NCBI GenBank assembly: GCA_017881585.1
Contig: JADGQS010000002.1
Location: forward strand, 1-63,469
Source: Gemmatimonadaceae bacterium
Lineage (GTDB): Bacteria > Gemmatimonadota > Gemmatimonadetes > Gemmatimonadales > Gemmatimonadaceae
Length of the DNA stretch: 63,469 bases
Direction: 5' to 3'
Position 1 is the stretch's first letter; every line of letters begins with the position of its first letter. Position numbers and translations under genes: made by a program. Shown here piece after piece: positions 31,989 through 40,244 of the stretch. The notes beneath the pieces were generated by a model. It saw nothing but the letters and a program-made list of their open reading frames with translations, had not been told where the DNA came from and searched no databases.

Positions 31989-33749
31989 TTAGCCGTCCGT
32001 CGGCGTCGGGACCGTGAGTGACCCGCTCTCCAGCGCCCTCTCGGCGAGCGCCTTGAGCCTCGCGTCCTGATTTCGCTCGAGCGCGCGCACGTGGCGGCGC
32101 GCCCGGCGCATCGCCATTGGAATGAAGATGCGCGCGTTATCGAGATCGGCCTCCGCCTGCTTTACGCCGCCCTTGTTCGCGATCGCCCAGCTCGCGCGCG
32201 ACAGCGTGGCCGTCGCCAGATACACGTCGATCGCGACGTTCGCCATTCGCTCCTGCTGGAACTGGTGCTCGATCACGTCCTTGCCGTGCGCGATCAGCAG
32301 CTTCTCGACGCCGACCGCGAGATCGTGAATCACCGTCGCAATCTGATCGGCCTCCTCCTTCAGTGCCGCGTGCGCCTGCGAGAAGACCGGTTTCACCACC
32401 TGCCGCTTCACGCGCCCGCCGAGGAACGATCCGATCGCGCCGATTGAACGGAGCGGGTCGCGGAACGCCTTGCCGATCGCCTTGAGGTGCTCGCCCGGCT
32501 GCTGGAGTCCGGTCAGCGCGATGAGCGCGCGCAGGACCTCGTTGGTGCCCTCGAAGATCATGTTGATGCGCGAATCGCGCAGCGCTTGCTCGTATGGGAA
32601 TTCCTTCGAGTAGCCGATGCCGCCCGCGATCTGCATCGCGTCGCTCGACGAGCGAAACACGAGTTCCGACGCGAACACCTTGCACGCGGCGGTCTCGAGC
32701 GAAAAATCGATCCCGCCCCTGTCCATCATCGAGGCCGTGAGCATCCACGCCGCGTCCGCCGCGTAGCACTCGGCGGCCGCCACCGCGAACTTGCGCTGGA
32801 TCATCTCGAACGAGCCGATGGGCCGACCGAACTGTTCGCGCTGCTTGGCATAGGCGAGCGAGATGTCGAGGATGTGCCTCGCTCCGCGAGCCGACGCGGC
32901 CGCGAGGCCGAGCCGGCCCGTGTTGAGAATCTCGAGTGCGATCTTGAAACCGTGGCCGACGTCGCCGAGCCTGTCCTCGGCCGGAATCTTGACGTTGTCG
33001 AACGTGATCGAGCGCGTGTCGCTGGCCTTGATGCCCATCTTCTCCTCGATCTTGCCGAGCGAAACGCCGCTTGCGTGCGCGTCCACGATGAAGGCCGTCA
33101 CGCGCTGCTTGGGCTTTCCGTCGATCTCGACCGGGACCTTGGCGAACACGGTGAGCACGCCCGCATAGCCTGCGTTCGAGATCCAGATCTTCTGTCCGTT
33201 GAGCGTGTAGCTCTTGCCGTCCGCGCTGGGAACGGCCGTGGTGCGCATCGCCTGCGCATCGGAGCCGGAGCCCGGCTCCGTGAGGCAGAAGGCGGCGATC
33301 AGCTCGCCGCTCGCGCACTTCGTGAGCCAGCGCTTCTTCTGGTCGTCGGTGCCGAAGAGCGTGATTCCCTTGCTGCCGATAGACTGGTGCGCGCCGAAGT
33401 ACACCGCGAGCGCGCCGTCCGTCCCGCCGACTTCGCCGAAGACGCGAGTGAACGTCATCGCGCTCGCGCCGAACCCACCGTACTCCTCCGGGATATTCAG
33501 TCCCATCAGCCCGAGTTCGGCCATTCCGGTGCGGACATTCTCCGGGAAGCGCCCCTCGTGGTCCTGCTTTGCGGTGTCGACATTGTCCTTCGCCCACGAG
33601 CGGAACGAGTCGAGGATCGCGGAGAGGTTCTCCTTCTCCTCCTTGCTCAGCTCGGGAAACGGGAAGACGAGCGATTCGCGGATTTCGCCGAGGAATACGC
33701 CCTTGGTGAACGACGGGTTGTGGTCGGGGTCTGCGAGATGAATGGCCAT
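31989..33749 (-). CDS. Acyl-CoA dehydrogenase, very-long-chain type
   Basis: FAD-dependent acyl-CoA dehydrogenase of 586 residues, longer than the usual 380 because of a C-terminal helical extension, as in VLCAD/ACAD9. Motifs are GLMGLNIPEEYGGFG, AFCLTEPGSGSDA, YTLNGQKIWISNAGYA, LAYAKQREQFGRPIGSFEMIQ and the catalytic-base region INMIFEGTNEVLRALIA (Glu). It performs the first beta-oxidation step. ATG 33749 is used, because the ORF track extends upstream through the neighbouring gene. It lies 2 nt downstream of the PH-like gene, in an operon with it. Confidence 0.92.
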   Translation of the reverse strand: MAIHLADPDHNPSFTKGVFLGEIRESLVFPFPELSKEEKENLSAILDSFRSWAKDNVDTAKQDHEGRFPENVRTGMAELGLMGLNIPEEYGGFGASAMTFTRVFGEVGGTDGALAVYFGAHQSIGSKGITLFGTDDQKKRWLTKCASGELIAAFCLTEPGSGSDAQAMRTTAVPSADGKSYTLNGQKIWISNAGYAGVLTVFAKVPVEIDGKPKQRVTAFIVDAHASGVSLGKIEEKMGIKASDTRSITFDNVKIPAEDRLGDVGHGFKIALEILNTGRLGLAAASARGARHILDISLAYAKQREQFGRPIGSFEMIQRKFAVAAAECYAADAAWMLTASMMDRGGIDFSLETAACKVFASELVFRSSSDAMQIAGGIGYSKEFPYEQALRDSRINMIFEGTNEVLRALIALTGLQQPGEHLKAIGKAFRDPLRSIGAIGSFLGGRVKRQVVKPVFSQAHAALKEEADQIATVIHDLAVGVEKLLIAHGKDVIEHQFQQERMANVAIDVYLATATLSRASWAIANKGGVKQAEADLDNARIFIPMAMRRARRHVRALERNQDARLKALAERALESGSLTVPTPTDG

Positions 33750-33751
33750 GG

Positions 33752-34117
33752 TCAGGCCCGGTTGCTGGTGGCGTCGGTGATGAGCTTCACGGCACCGGCG
33801 GGATCGCGTACCTGGAGGATCAGCGCATCGAAGTTCTCGTGCTTGTCGAGATCGACGACGATCGTCTGCTCGGGCTTGTGCGTGTCGTAGAACACGAGCC
33901 GCCCTTCCGTATAGAAGGTGCCGGCGGTGATCACGCCGGGAATGTCCGCGCCGCCGACCCTCACGCCATGCCACCATCCCTTCGCGGCGGCGTCGTCCAC
34001 GCGAGCGCCCTTGATGTGCGAGAGCGGAATCTGGAGGCGGCTCCGGAGCGCCCAGAGCTTGTCCCACCCTTCCACCTCGAACACGAGGCTGTCGCCCTCT
34101 AGCGTGATGTCGACCAT
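33752..34117 (-). CDS. Small PH-like-domain protein of unknown function
   Basis: Protein of 121 residues, mostly beta-strand: VDITLEGDSLVFEVEGWDKL, IPLSHIKGARVDD, GTFYTEGRLVFYDTH, TIVVDLDKHENFDALILQV. This order of strands followed by a final helix recalls bacterial PH-like domains. There is no signal peptide. Its ATG overlaps the stop of the broken FAD oxidoreductase by one base (TGATG), and it is followed after 2 nt by the acyl-CoA dehydrogenase gene. Function unknown. Confidence 0.7.
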   Translation of the reverse strand: MVDITLEGDSLVFEVEGWDKLWALRSRLQIPLSHIKGARVDDAAAKGWWHGVRVGGADIPGVITAGTFYTEGRLVFYDTHKPEQTIVVDLDKHENFDALILQVRDPAGAVKLITDATSNRA

Positions 34118-34724
34118 CAGTGCGTCTCCGGTGTTCCTGCGTTGACCAGAAGTCTAGCGAATTCGCTGCTGTCGCCGCTGGCGAGCCGCGCCGCGGCCCG
34201 CCCGCAGAGTGCGCCGACCGCGTTGCCCGTTCCACAGTAACCGCCGATTACCCACGTGCCGGGCCGCAATTCGGCCAGTACGGGAAGCCCGTTGAGCGTG
34301 TACGAGACGTTCGCCGCCCAGCGGTGCGTGCTCGTTCGCGGTGGTCCACTCCTCGTCGAACGCCTTGTCGCGTCCGCCGCCGAGCGCGACGGAACCGTCG
34401 GGGAGCTGCTGGTAATAGTCGAATCCGTAACGGGCATACACCGGGCATGGAATGTCGATCTCGCGGGTCGGCGTCGTGATGGAAGTCAACGGTGCCGTCG
34501 AGCAGGAAGCCGCCGTTTCGTCCGGCGGCGCCGGCGGCGACATCGTCGGCGTCGATCCCCACCACGCGGCGGCCGAGGTCGAGCAGCTCACTGACGGCGG
34601 TGAGGCCGGAGCCACCCAATCCGATCACGCACACTTCAGTGCTGAGATCGGAGTCGAGAGGGGCGAGAGTGCGCCACGTCCGGTCGTCCCAAACGGGGAC
34701 GTTGTCGAGCGACTGCGGGTACAC
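34117..34724 (-). pseudogene. Broken FAD-dependent (DAO family) oxidoreductase
   Basis: Three pieces of one protein lie in three frames. The first (34724 to about 34494) starts at a GTG with VYPQSLDNVPVWDD and holds the FAD loop CVIGLGGSGLTAVSELLDLG and AAGRNGGFLLDG. The second (about 34465 to 34325) reads PCPVYARYGFDYYQQLPDGS. The third (34326 to 34117) reads RWAANVSYTLNGLPVLAELR and GGYCGTGNAVGALCG. Relatives have roughly 200 residues between the first and second pieces and a short stretch between the second and third. The gene therefore carries a large internal deletion plus frame changes and is not functional. A heptamer repeat array abuts its 5' end. Confidence 0.82.
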
Positions 34725-34819
34725 GGTCGTTGGTCGTTGGTTATTGGTAATTGGCGGGTTGATGCGAAATATGGTGCCGCGAAGCCCGGCTAAGAACCAA
34801 CAACCAACGACCAATGACC
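34725..34819. repeat. Heptamer inverted-array element R1
   Basis: The left arm is a run of seven-base units GGTCGTT GGTCGTT GGTTATT GGTAATT (34725-34752). The right arm, after the core GCCCGGC at 34784-34790, is AACCAAC AACCAAC GACCAAT GACC, the inverted complement of the left. The core between the arms holds short complementary stretches (GCGGG and CCCG). It lies between the broken oxidoreductase (-) and the MetX-like hydrolase (+), and so overlaps the region where their promoters should be. Confidence 0.8.
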
Positions 34820-34868
34820 GTCTCCTCGTTCTTGACGTAGATTCTCGCCACACCCAGCCGAGCCCAAC

Positions 34869-35927
34869 ATGCGCCGATTCTCACTTCTCCTGACTGCAGT
34901 TCTCGCCACCACCGCCGCCGCCGCCCAGGGCGTCCAGGGCGACTACATCGCCAGGAACTTCAAGTTCGTCTCCGGCGAATCGCTCCCCGAGCTGAGGCTT
35001 CACTACACCACCCTCGGCACCCCCCGCAAAGACGCGCAGGGAACGGTGCGCAATGCCGTAATGGTTCTCCACGGCACCGGCGGAAACGGTCGCGGCTTTC
35101 TTTCCGCGAACTGGTCGGGCGAACTGTTTGGTCCCGGCAAGCTCCTCGACACCGCCCGCTATTTCATCGTGCTGCCCGACGACATCGGGCACGGCGGCTC
35201 GAGCAAGCCGAGCAACGGCCTCCACGCGAAGTTTCCGCACTACGACTACGACGACATGGTGAATGCCGAGCACCTCCTGTTGACGGAGGGACTCCAGGTG
35301 AACCACCTGCGCCTGGTCATGGGCACGTCGATGGGATGCATGCACGCGTGGGTGTGGGGCTACGTGTATCCCACCTTCGCCGACGGACTCGTTCCACTCG
35401 CGTGCGTGCCGGCGCAGATCGCGGGACGCAACCGCATGATCCGCACGATGATCATGGACGACATCACGGAAAGTCCCGACTACAACGGCGGCGAGTACTC
35501 CACCCAGCCGCGCGGACTGCGGGCTGCGATCGGGCAGCTGTTCATCATGTCGAGCGCGCCGCTCGTGCAGCACAGGCAGGCGCCCATGCGCGACAAGGCG
35601 GATTCGGTGATCCGGCGCTACATCGACAACGCGATGAAGACCACCGACGCGAACGACATGCTCTACTACTTCAACTCGTCGCGAAACTACGACCCGTCGT
35701 CGCATCTCGAGCAGATCACCACTCCCGTGCTCGCGATCAACTCCGCCGACGACTTCGTGAATCCACCGGAACTCGGGATCGCCGAGAAGCTGGTCGCGCG
35801 GGTGAAGCACGCCACCTTCGTGATGGTGCCGATCAGTGACCAGACGCACGGCCATGGAACTCACTCCTGGCCCGCGGTGTGGGATAGTCATCTCAAGGAC
35901 TTCCTGGCGACGCTGCCCGAGCGTTGA
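34869..35927 (+). CDS. Secreted MetX-like alpha/beta hydrolase
   Basis: Protein of 352 residues of the homoserine-acetyltransferase-like branch of alpha/beta hydrolases, with an N-terminal signal peptide (FSLLLTAVLATTAAAAQG). Motifs are VMVLHGTGGNGRGF, FIVLPDDIGHGGSSKPS, the nucleophile VMGTSMGCMHAWVWG (Ser), the acid INSADDFVNPPE and the late TH of DQTHGHGTHSWPAVW. Export argues against a role in methionine synthesis and for hydrolysis of an extracellular ester; the substrate is unknown. It is followed after 11 nt by the plug-domain protein. Confidence 0.82.
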   Translation: MRRFSLLLTAVLATTAAAAQGVQGDYIARNFKFVSGESLPELRLHYTTLGTPRKDAQGTVRNAVMVLHGTGGNGRGFLSANWSGELFGPGKLLDTARYFIVLPDDIGHGGSSKPSNGLHAKFPHYDYDDMVNAEHLLLTEGLQVNHLRLVMGTSMGCMHAWVWGYVYPTFADGLVPLACVPAQIAGRNRMIRTMIMDDITESPDYNGGEYSTQPRGLRAAIGQLFIMSSAPLVQHRQAPMRDKADSVIRRYIDNAMKTTDANDMLYYFNSSRNYDPSSHLEQITTPVLAINSADDFVNPPELGIAEKLVARVKHATFVMVPISDQTHGHGTHSWPAVWDSHLKDFLATLPER

Positions 35928-35938
35928 GGAAACACCGC

Positions 35939-36730
35939 ATGCTGATTCCAGCGTTTTCGCGAACGATGCGCCTTCTCGCGGCCGGGCTGCTCGCAGGGAG
36001 TGCCGCTCACGCGCAGGATCGCGTCCTTCGAGTGGTGAGCAGCGACAGCGAGCCCATCGCGTACGCGTTCGTCCAGGCGAACGGCGGTCATGCCCAGCTG
36101 ACCGACGAATCGGGCCGCGTCAGCATCGGCTCGGGCAAGAAACAGATCCTCACGATCGAAGTGCGCCGTATCGGCTACACGCCGTTCTACGGCAAGATCG
36201 ACTTTCCCGACACGGCAATCACGATCCCGGTCGTCTTGCCGCCTCTCGCCCAGCAGCTCGGCTCAGTGAAGGTCACGGCCGGCAAGATCAAGTCGTCACT
36301 CGAACTGAACGGCTTCTACAGGCGCTGGCTCGACGGCCAGAAGGGCGTGACCAGCGCCGTGTTCATCGGGCCGGAGGAGATCGAGAAGAGAAATGCGTCG
36401 CGAGTGAGCGCGATGCTCGGCGGCGTCACCGGCGTCTCCATGTCGCGCACGTCGAACGGCAACACCGTCGTGACGTCGTCCAGCGGCGGCAGCTGTCCGA
36501 TGGCGATCATCATCGACGGCCGGCAGGTCTGTGCCGCGGCCGGCTGCAACGTTCGGGACTACTCGCACGGCCTGACCGACCTGAATGCCGTGCTCATCGA
36601 TCAGGTCATCGACATTGGCTCGGTGGCAGGGATCGAGATCTACAAGCGCGGAGGAAACATGCCGTCGGATTTCCACGTCGACGGCGAGTGCGGCGCGGTC
36701 GCCTTCTGGACCGGAGCCCGCAAACGCTAG
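35939..36730 (+). CDS. Exported carboxypeptidase-like plus TonB-plug domain protein
   Basis: Protein of 263 residues with signal peptide (MRLLAAGLLAGSAAHAQ). Residues from about 30 to 110 form a carboxypeptidase regulatory-like fold (LTDESGRVSIGSGKKQILTI, RRIGYTPFYGKIDFPD). Then comes a plug-like region with IGPEEIEKRNASRVSAMLGG, CPMAIIIDGRQVC and IGSVAGIEIYKRGGNMPSDF. There is no outer-membrane barrel, so it is not a complete TonB receptor. Such short plug proteins are common in Gemmatimonadota-like genomes. ATG 35939 with GAGG upstream is preferred over TTG 35924, which overlaps the upstream stop as TTGA. Confidence 0.8.
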   Translation: MLIPAFSRTMRLLAAGLLAGSAAHAQDRVLRVVSSDSEPIAYAFVQANGGHAQLTDESGRVSIGSGKKQILTIEVRRIGYTPFYGKIDFPDTAITIPVVLPPLAQQLGSVKVTAGKIKSSLELNGFYRRWLDGQKGVTSAVFIGPEEIEKRNASRVSAMLGGVTGVSMSRTSNGNTVVTSSSGGSCPMAIIIDGRQVCAAAGCNVRDYSHGLTDLNAVLIDQVIDIGSVAGIEIYKRGGNMPSDFHVDGECGAVAFWTGARKR

Positions 36731-36751
36731 CCGATCATTCGCCCAGGAATC

Positions 36752-36785
36752 TCGATCTTCCATCTTCCATCTTCGATCTTCCATC
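36752..36785. repeat. ATCTTCC heptamer tandem repeat
   Basis: Between two convergent genes the sequence runs ATCTTCC ATCTTCC ATCTTCG ATCTTCC ATC, a seven-base tandem repeat with one change. A related run of seven-base units, GGCTTCC GGCTTCC GACTTCA, follows the Had gene near 4001-4023. Both are in gaps after gene ends. Confidence 0.7.
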
Positions 36786-36792
36786 GTAGTTC

Positions 36793-38028
36793 CTAATTCT
36801 TCCCGTCGTTCCGGAACACCTTCCCGTCCTTCATCACGAAGCTGACGCGACGCATCGCGGTGATGTCCGTCATGGGGTCGCCGTCCGTGGCGATGATGTC
36901 CGCCTCCATTCCCGGTGCGATCGCGCCGATCTTGTCGCCGAGACGAAGCGACTCCGCGCTCACCGACGTCGCCGAGACGATCGCGTGCATCGGCGACTCG
37001 CCGGCATCTTTCACGCGACAGATGAGATCTTCGGCGTTGCGGCCGTGCGCACCGGCCACCGCGTCGGTGCCATACGTGATTTTCAGCCCTTTCGTCGCGA
37101 GCGCCTTGCGGATGGCCTCGGCCGCGAGCGGGATCGCGCGCTCCATCGCCGCGAATCCCTCGGCGTTGTAGTTACCGATGCCGTCGTACTTCGCCCGGTT
37201 GTCGAGGTAGTTGTGGAACACGAGCGAGCACTGCGGATCGAAGTACACGTTCTTCTGTGCCATCAGGTCGAGCTCGGCCTGCGTGACGAAGATGCCATGC
37301 TCCACCTGGTCGCAGCCGGCGTTCACCGTCGCGCGCACCGATTCGGCGCTGTGCGCGTGCACGAGCGTGCGGAGTCCCTGCGCTTTCGCTTCGCGGCACG
37401 CGGCCAGCAGCTGCTCGTCCGTCATCGACTGCTTGCCGCCGTCGCGAATGCTCGCCGAGGCGAAGATCTTGATGAAGTCCGCGCCCTGCGCCTTTCGCTG
37501 CTGCACGAGGGTGCGAAGCTCGTCGGGTGACCCGTGCGTCAGCGCGTTGAGCGACGTCAGGATGCGAGGGCCCGGGAGCCCCTGCGAGGCGATCCAGTCG
37601 CGCAGGTCCTTGTCTTCCGGCGAACCGGGGCTCTGGATCGTCGTGAATCCCGCCATGAGCGTCGCGTACGCATTCGCGGCCGCGGCCAGGATCGACTGAA
37701 TGGGCGTGTCGCCGTCCCCGTTCGGGCCGCCCGTGTGATAGCGCCCCTTCCGGTTGAAATACCAGGTGAGGTGCGAGTGCACGTCGATCAGGCCCGGCAG
37801 TACCGTCCTGCCGCGCAAGTCGATTTCGCGCGCGCCTTTCGGCACCGCGGCCGCGGGCCCGACGCGCGTGATCCTCCCGTTGACCATGACGATGTCGGCG
37901 TTGGACATCGTCGCCCCCTTTCCGTCGAGCAGTTTCGAGGTGTGAATCACGACAGTCGCGTCCTGCGCGGCAGCCGGCGTGGCGGCGGCGAAGGCGAAGA
38001 GAGCGGCGAACCCGATGAGACGGCGCAT
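36793..38028 (-). CDS. Secreted metal-dependent amidohydrolase (imidazolonepropionase-like)
   Basis: Exported amidohydrolase-superfamily enzyme of 411 residues with signal peptide (FAALFAFAAATPAAAQ). Metal and catalytic residues are in GLIDVHSHLTW (H-x-H), FIKIFASASI (Lys), LVHAHSAESVRA, CDQVEHGIF and YGTDAVAGAHGRNAE (Asp). The close of the protein (GAIAPGMEADIIATDGDP) is the usual second beta-sandwich. Members include exported dipeptidases and prolidases; the substrate is not known. Start ATG 38028 has GGAG upstream; GTG 38037 overlaps the M20 stop as GTGA. It is the third gene of a DinB-M20-amidohydrolase operon. Confidence 0.9.
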   Translation of the reverse strand: MRRLIGFAALFAFAAATPAAAQDATVVIHTSKLLDGKGATMSNADIVMVNGRITRVGPAAAVPKGAREIDLRGRTVLPGLIDVHSHLTWYFNRKGRYHTGGPNGDGDTPIQSILAAAANAYATLMAGFTTIQSPGSPEDKDLRDWIASQGLPGPRILTSLNALTHGSPDELRTLVQQRKAQGADFIKIFASASIRDGGKQSMTDEQLLAACREAKAQGLRTLVHAHSAESVRATVNAGCDQVEHGIFVTQAELDLMAQKNVYFDPQCSLVFHNYLDNRAKYDGIGNYNAEGFAAMERAIPLAAEAIRKALATKGLKITYGTDAVAGAHGRNAEDLICRVKDAGESPMHAIVSATSVSAESLRLGDKIGAIAPGMEADIIATDGDPMTDITAMRRVSFVMKDGKVFRNDGKN

Positions 38029-38033
38029 GGCGA

Positions 38034-39359
38034 TCACTCCGAGGCTGGTTTGCGGGCGAAGCTGGCACTGCTCTGGTGTCCGAGGCGCTCGAGCAGGAGT
38101 GCGGCGCGCTCGGTCTGCATTCTCAAGGCGTTCAGGTTGACGCGCTCTTCCGGCGCATGCGATCCCGTTCCGAGTGCGCCGAGGCCATCAAGGCCGTCGA
38201 TCAGCGGCGCGACAAACGAAATGTCACCCGCGCCGCGGGCGCCCGGATCGAGTGCGCGAACGGGTCCGTATCCGAGCGCCTGGCTCGCCGTGTCGTACGC
38301 CACGAGGATGCGCGCGTTGCCGGCGGTCGGCGACATGGCCGGATACTCATCGAGGAAGGTGATCTTCGCGTCGGTGCCGGGGAGATGTTTCGCGACGATC
38401 TCGCGCATCTTCGCGCGCGTCTTCTTCTTCTGTTCCTCCGAAATGAAACGCAGGTCGCCGTGTGCGACCGCTGCCTTTGCGATGATGTTGAGCTTGCTCG
38501 CCGCCGTGCCCTTGATGCCGACGGTGTCGTACTCGACGTCGGTTCCGCCGAGGATCGTGCCGACGTTGAACGTGAGGTACTGCTCGCCCACGAGCTGCAC
38601 GCGGAACTCGTTCACGATGCGCGCGAGTTCGTAGATCGCGCCGTATCCGGCGCCGCCGAAGACGCCCGCCGAGTGCGCCTGCCGGCCCGTCGCCGTCACA
38701 CGCCACGAGCTGGCGCCGCGGCGCGCGGTGGTGGCGTCGAAGCGATTGCCGCCTTCGAATGCCAATGCGATGTCGGCGCGCTTCGCGGCGTCGATCAGGT
38801 CCTTCCGCGTGACGGAGAGCGGATCGCCGGGATGCTCTTCATCGCCGGTGAACACGACGGTGATGTTCATGTCCTTCAGCGTGCCCGCGGCCTGCAGGGC
38901 CTTGAGCGCGAAGAGGATGATCACGTCGCCGCCCTTCATGTCGCCCGAACCGACACCCCTCGCCATCGAATCGGTGCGCACCCAGTTCGGCCCGCCGGGC
39001 TCGACGACGGTGTCGACATGGCCGATGAGCAGGATGCGAACGGCGCCCGGCTTCCCCTTGTGCTCGGCCACGAGGTGGCCCGCGCGCTGCGTGGCATCGG
39101 GGAGCGTGACCCATTTCGTCGCGAAGCCGAGCGAGTCGAACGACGCGCGGAATGCGGCGCCGACCTTGCGCACGCCCGCGAGGTTGAGCGTGCTGCTCGG
39201 GATGTTCACGACGCGCTCGAGGTACGCGACCTGGTCGTCGTGCGAGCGCTGGACGGTTTCGCGGATCTTCTGTTCGGCGGGCGTGAGCGCCGCCTGAGCA
39301 TTGGCGAGGAGCGGCGCCGCGACGCAGAGCGCGATGAGAAGGCGGGAAGCGCGGGTCAT
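38034..39359 (-). CDS. Secreted M20-family metallopeptidase
   Basis: Exported zinc peptidase of 441 residues with signal peptide (LLIALCVAAPLLANAQA). Zinc and catalytic residues are in ILLIGHVDTVVE (H-x-D), GVGSGDMKGGDVI (Asp), FTGDEEHPG (Glu-Glu) and LGTGSHAPEERVN (His). The inserted dimerisation domain contains TATGRQAHSAGVFGG. It most resembles the glutamate carboxypeptidase/carboxypeptidase G2 branch. Its ATG overlaps the DinB stop as ATGA, and its stop overlaps the possible GTG of the amidohydrolase. Confidence 0.92.
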   Translation of the reverse strand: MTRASRLLIALCVAAPLLANAQAALTPAEQKIRETVQRSHDDQVAYLERVVNIPSSTLNLAGVRKVGAAFRASFDSLGFATKWVTLPDATQRAGHLVAEHKGKPGAVRILLIGHVDTVVEPGGPNWVRTDSMARGVGSGDMKGGDVIILFALKALQAAGTLKDMNITVVFTGDEEHPGDPLSVTRKDLIDAAKRADIALAFEGGNRFDATTARRGASSWRVTATGRQAHSAGVFGGAGYGAIYELARIVNEFRVQLVGEQYLTFNVGTILGGTDVEYDTVGIKGTAASKLNIIAKAAVAHGDLRFISEEQKKKTRAKMREIVAKHLPGTDAKITFLDEYPAMSPTAGNARILVAYDTASQALGYGPVRALDPGARGAGDISFVAPLIDGLDGLGALGTGSHAPEERVNLNALRMQTERAALLLERLGHQSSASFARKPASE

Positions 39360-39853
39360 TTCGTCAGTGCGATCGGCGGGATGGGAATGGCGCCGACCGA
39401 GACGGAGTTTCCCGTCACCACGCGACGATGATAGTCGACCTGGCCCAGATGGTAGGCGAGGTGCGACGCGAGATGCTGGAGGAACATGCCGGTCTGGATC
39501 CGGTTCCCGCCGATTTCGACCGGAAACGGTTTGTCGAGCTGCGCGGCGTCCAGTGTGGTGAGCGTGCGCGTGACTTCGTCGGCCGCGGTCTCGATGCTCT
39601 TCACGATTTCCGCGCGCGGCACCCCGCGCAGTGCGAACTCGGCGTCCCGGTCACGAACGTATCCGGTCGCGCCGAGTTGGGTGCCGATGTAGAAGCGCAG
39701 GTTCCCGACGAGGTGCAGCGCCAGGTTGCCGGCAGAGTTCGGCAGTCCCTTGGGGAGCTGCCAAAGATCGGCTTCGTTGGGGTACGCGAGGAGTTCATCG
39801 CGCAGCGAGGCGAGCTCGCGGTTGATGAGGCGGGAAACGTCTGCGATCGACAT
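39356..39853 (-). CDS. DinB-family four-helix protein
   Basis: Protein of 165 residues of the DinB/YfiT metalloenzyme fold. Helices carry LINRELASLRDELLAYPNE, NLALHLVGNLRFYIG and FLQHLASHLAYHLGQVDYHRR, with a His from helix 2 and two from helix 4 in the metal-binding positions. DinB proteins are thiol-dependent transferases or stress-induced proteins; the substrate is unknown. It is the first gene of an operon with the M20 peptidase and the amidohydrolase (ATGA overlap). Confidence 0.85.
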   Translation of the reverse strand: MSIADVSRLINRELASLRDELLAYPNEADLWQLPKGLPNSAGNLALHLVGNLRFYIGTQLGATGYVRDRDAEFALRGVPRAEIVKSIETAADEVTRTLTTLDAAQLDKPFPVEIGGNRIQTGMFLQHLASHLAYHLGQVDYHRRVVTGNSVSVGAIPIPPIALTK

Positions 39854-39913
39854 GGAGAGTTCGTGTTCGTGTGGGAATTTCTACGCGGTGGAATACTGAA
39901 TCGCACGATGCGA

Positions 39914-40078
39914 TCACTCGTAGCGCCTGGCGATCTTCACGCCGTAATAGATGCCGGGGCCGTAAGCGATGGTGCTGATGATGAAGGCAGTGAAGAAGCT
40001 GCCGCCGAGCGCCGTGACGAGATACCAGACAACGGTGCTCACGACCGTCCCACCGACGAAACCGCCGACCTTTTTCAC
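39914..40078 (-). CDS. Small two-helix membrane protein
   Basis: Protein of 54 residues reading VKKVGGFVGGTVVSTVVWYL, then TALGGSFFTAFIISTIAYGPG and the cytosolic end VKIARRYE. It has two glycine-rich hydrophobic segments. I do not recognise it. GTG 40078 is chosen because GAGGGAG lies five bases upstream. The ORF track start at 40207 would add 43 unlike residues. Function unknown. Confidence 0.6.
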   Translation of the reverse strand: MKKVGGFVGGTVVSTVVWYLVTALGGSFFTAFIISTIAYGPGIYYGVKIARRYE

Positions 40079-40244
40079 GACAGCTCCCTCGAATGAGACG
40101 TGCGCTGCATCTGTATCTAGCTGGCATGGGGCATTCCTGCCACCCGAGGGCAGATGGAGAGCGAGGTCAACCGCGTCAGTTCCCCGGCATCCACTCGCGG
40201 GGTACATTCAGGATCGAATCGCCAGACCCTCACCCGGACACAGC

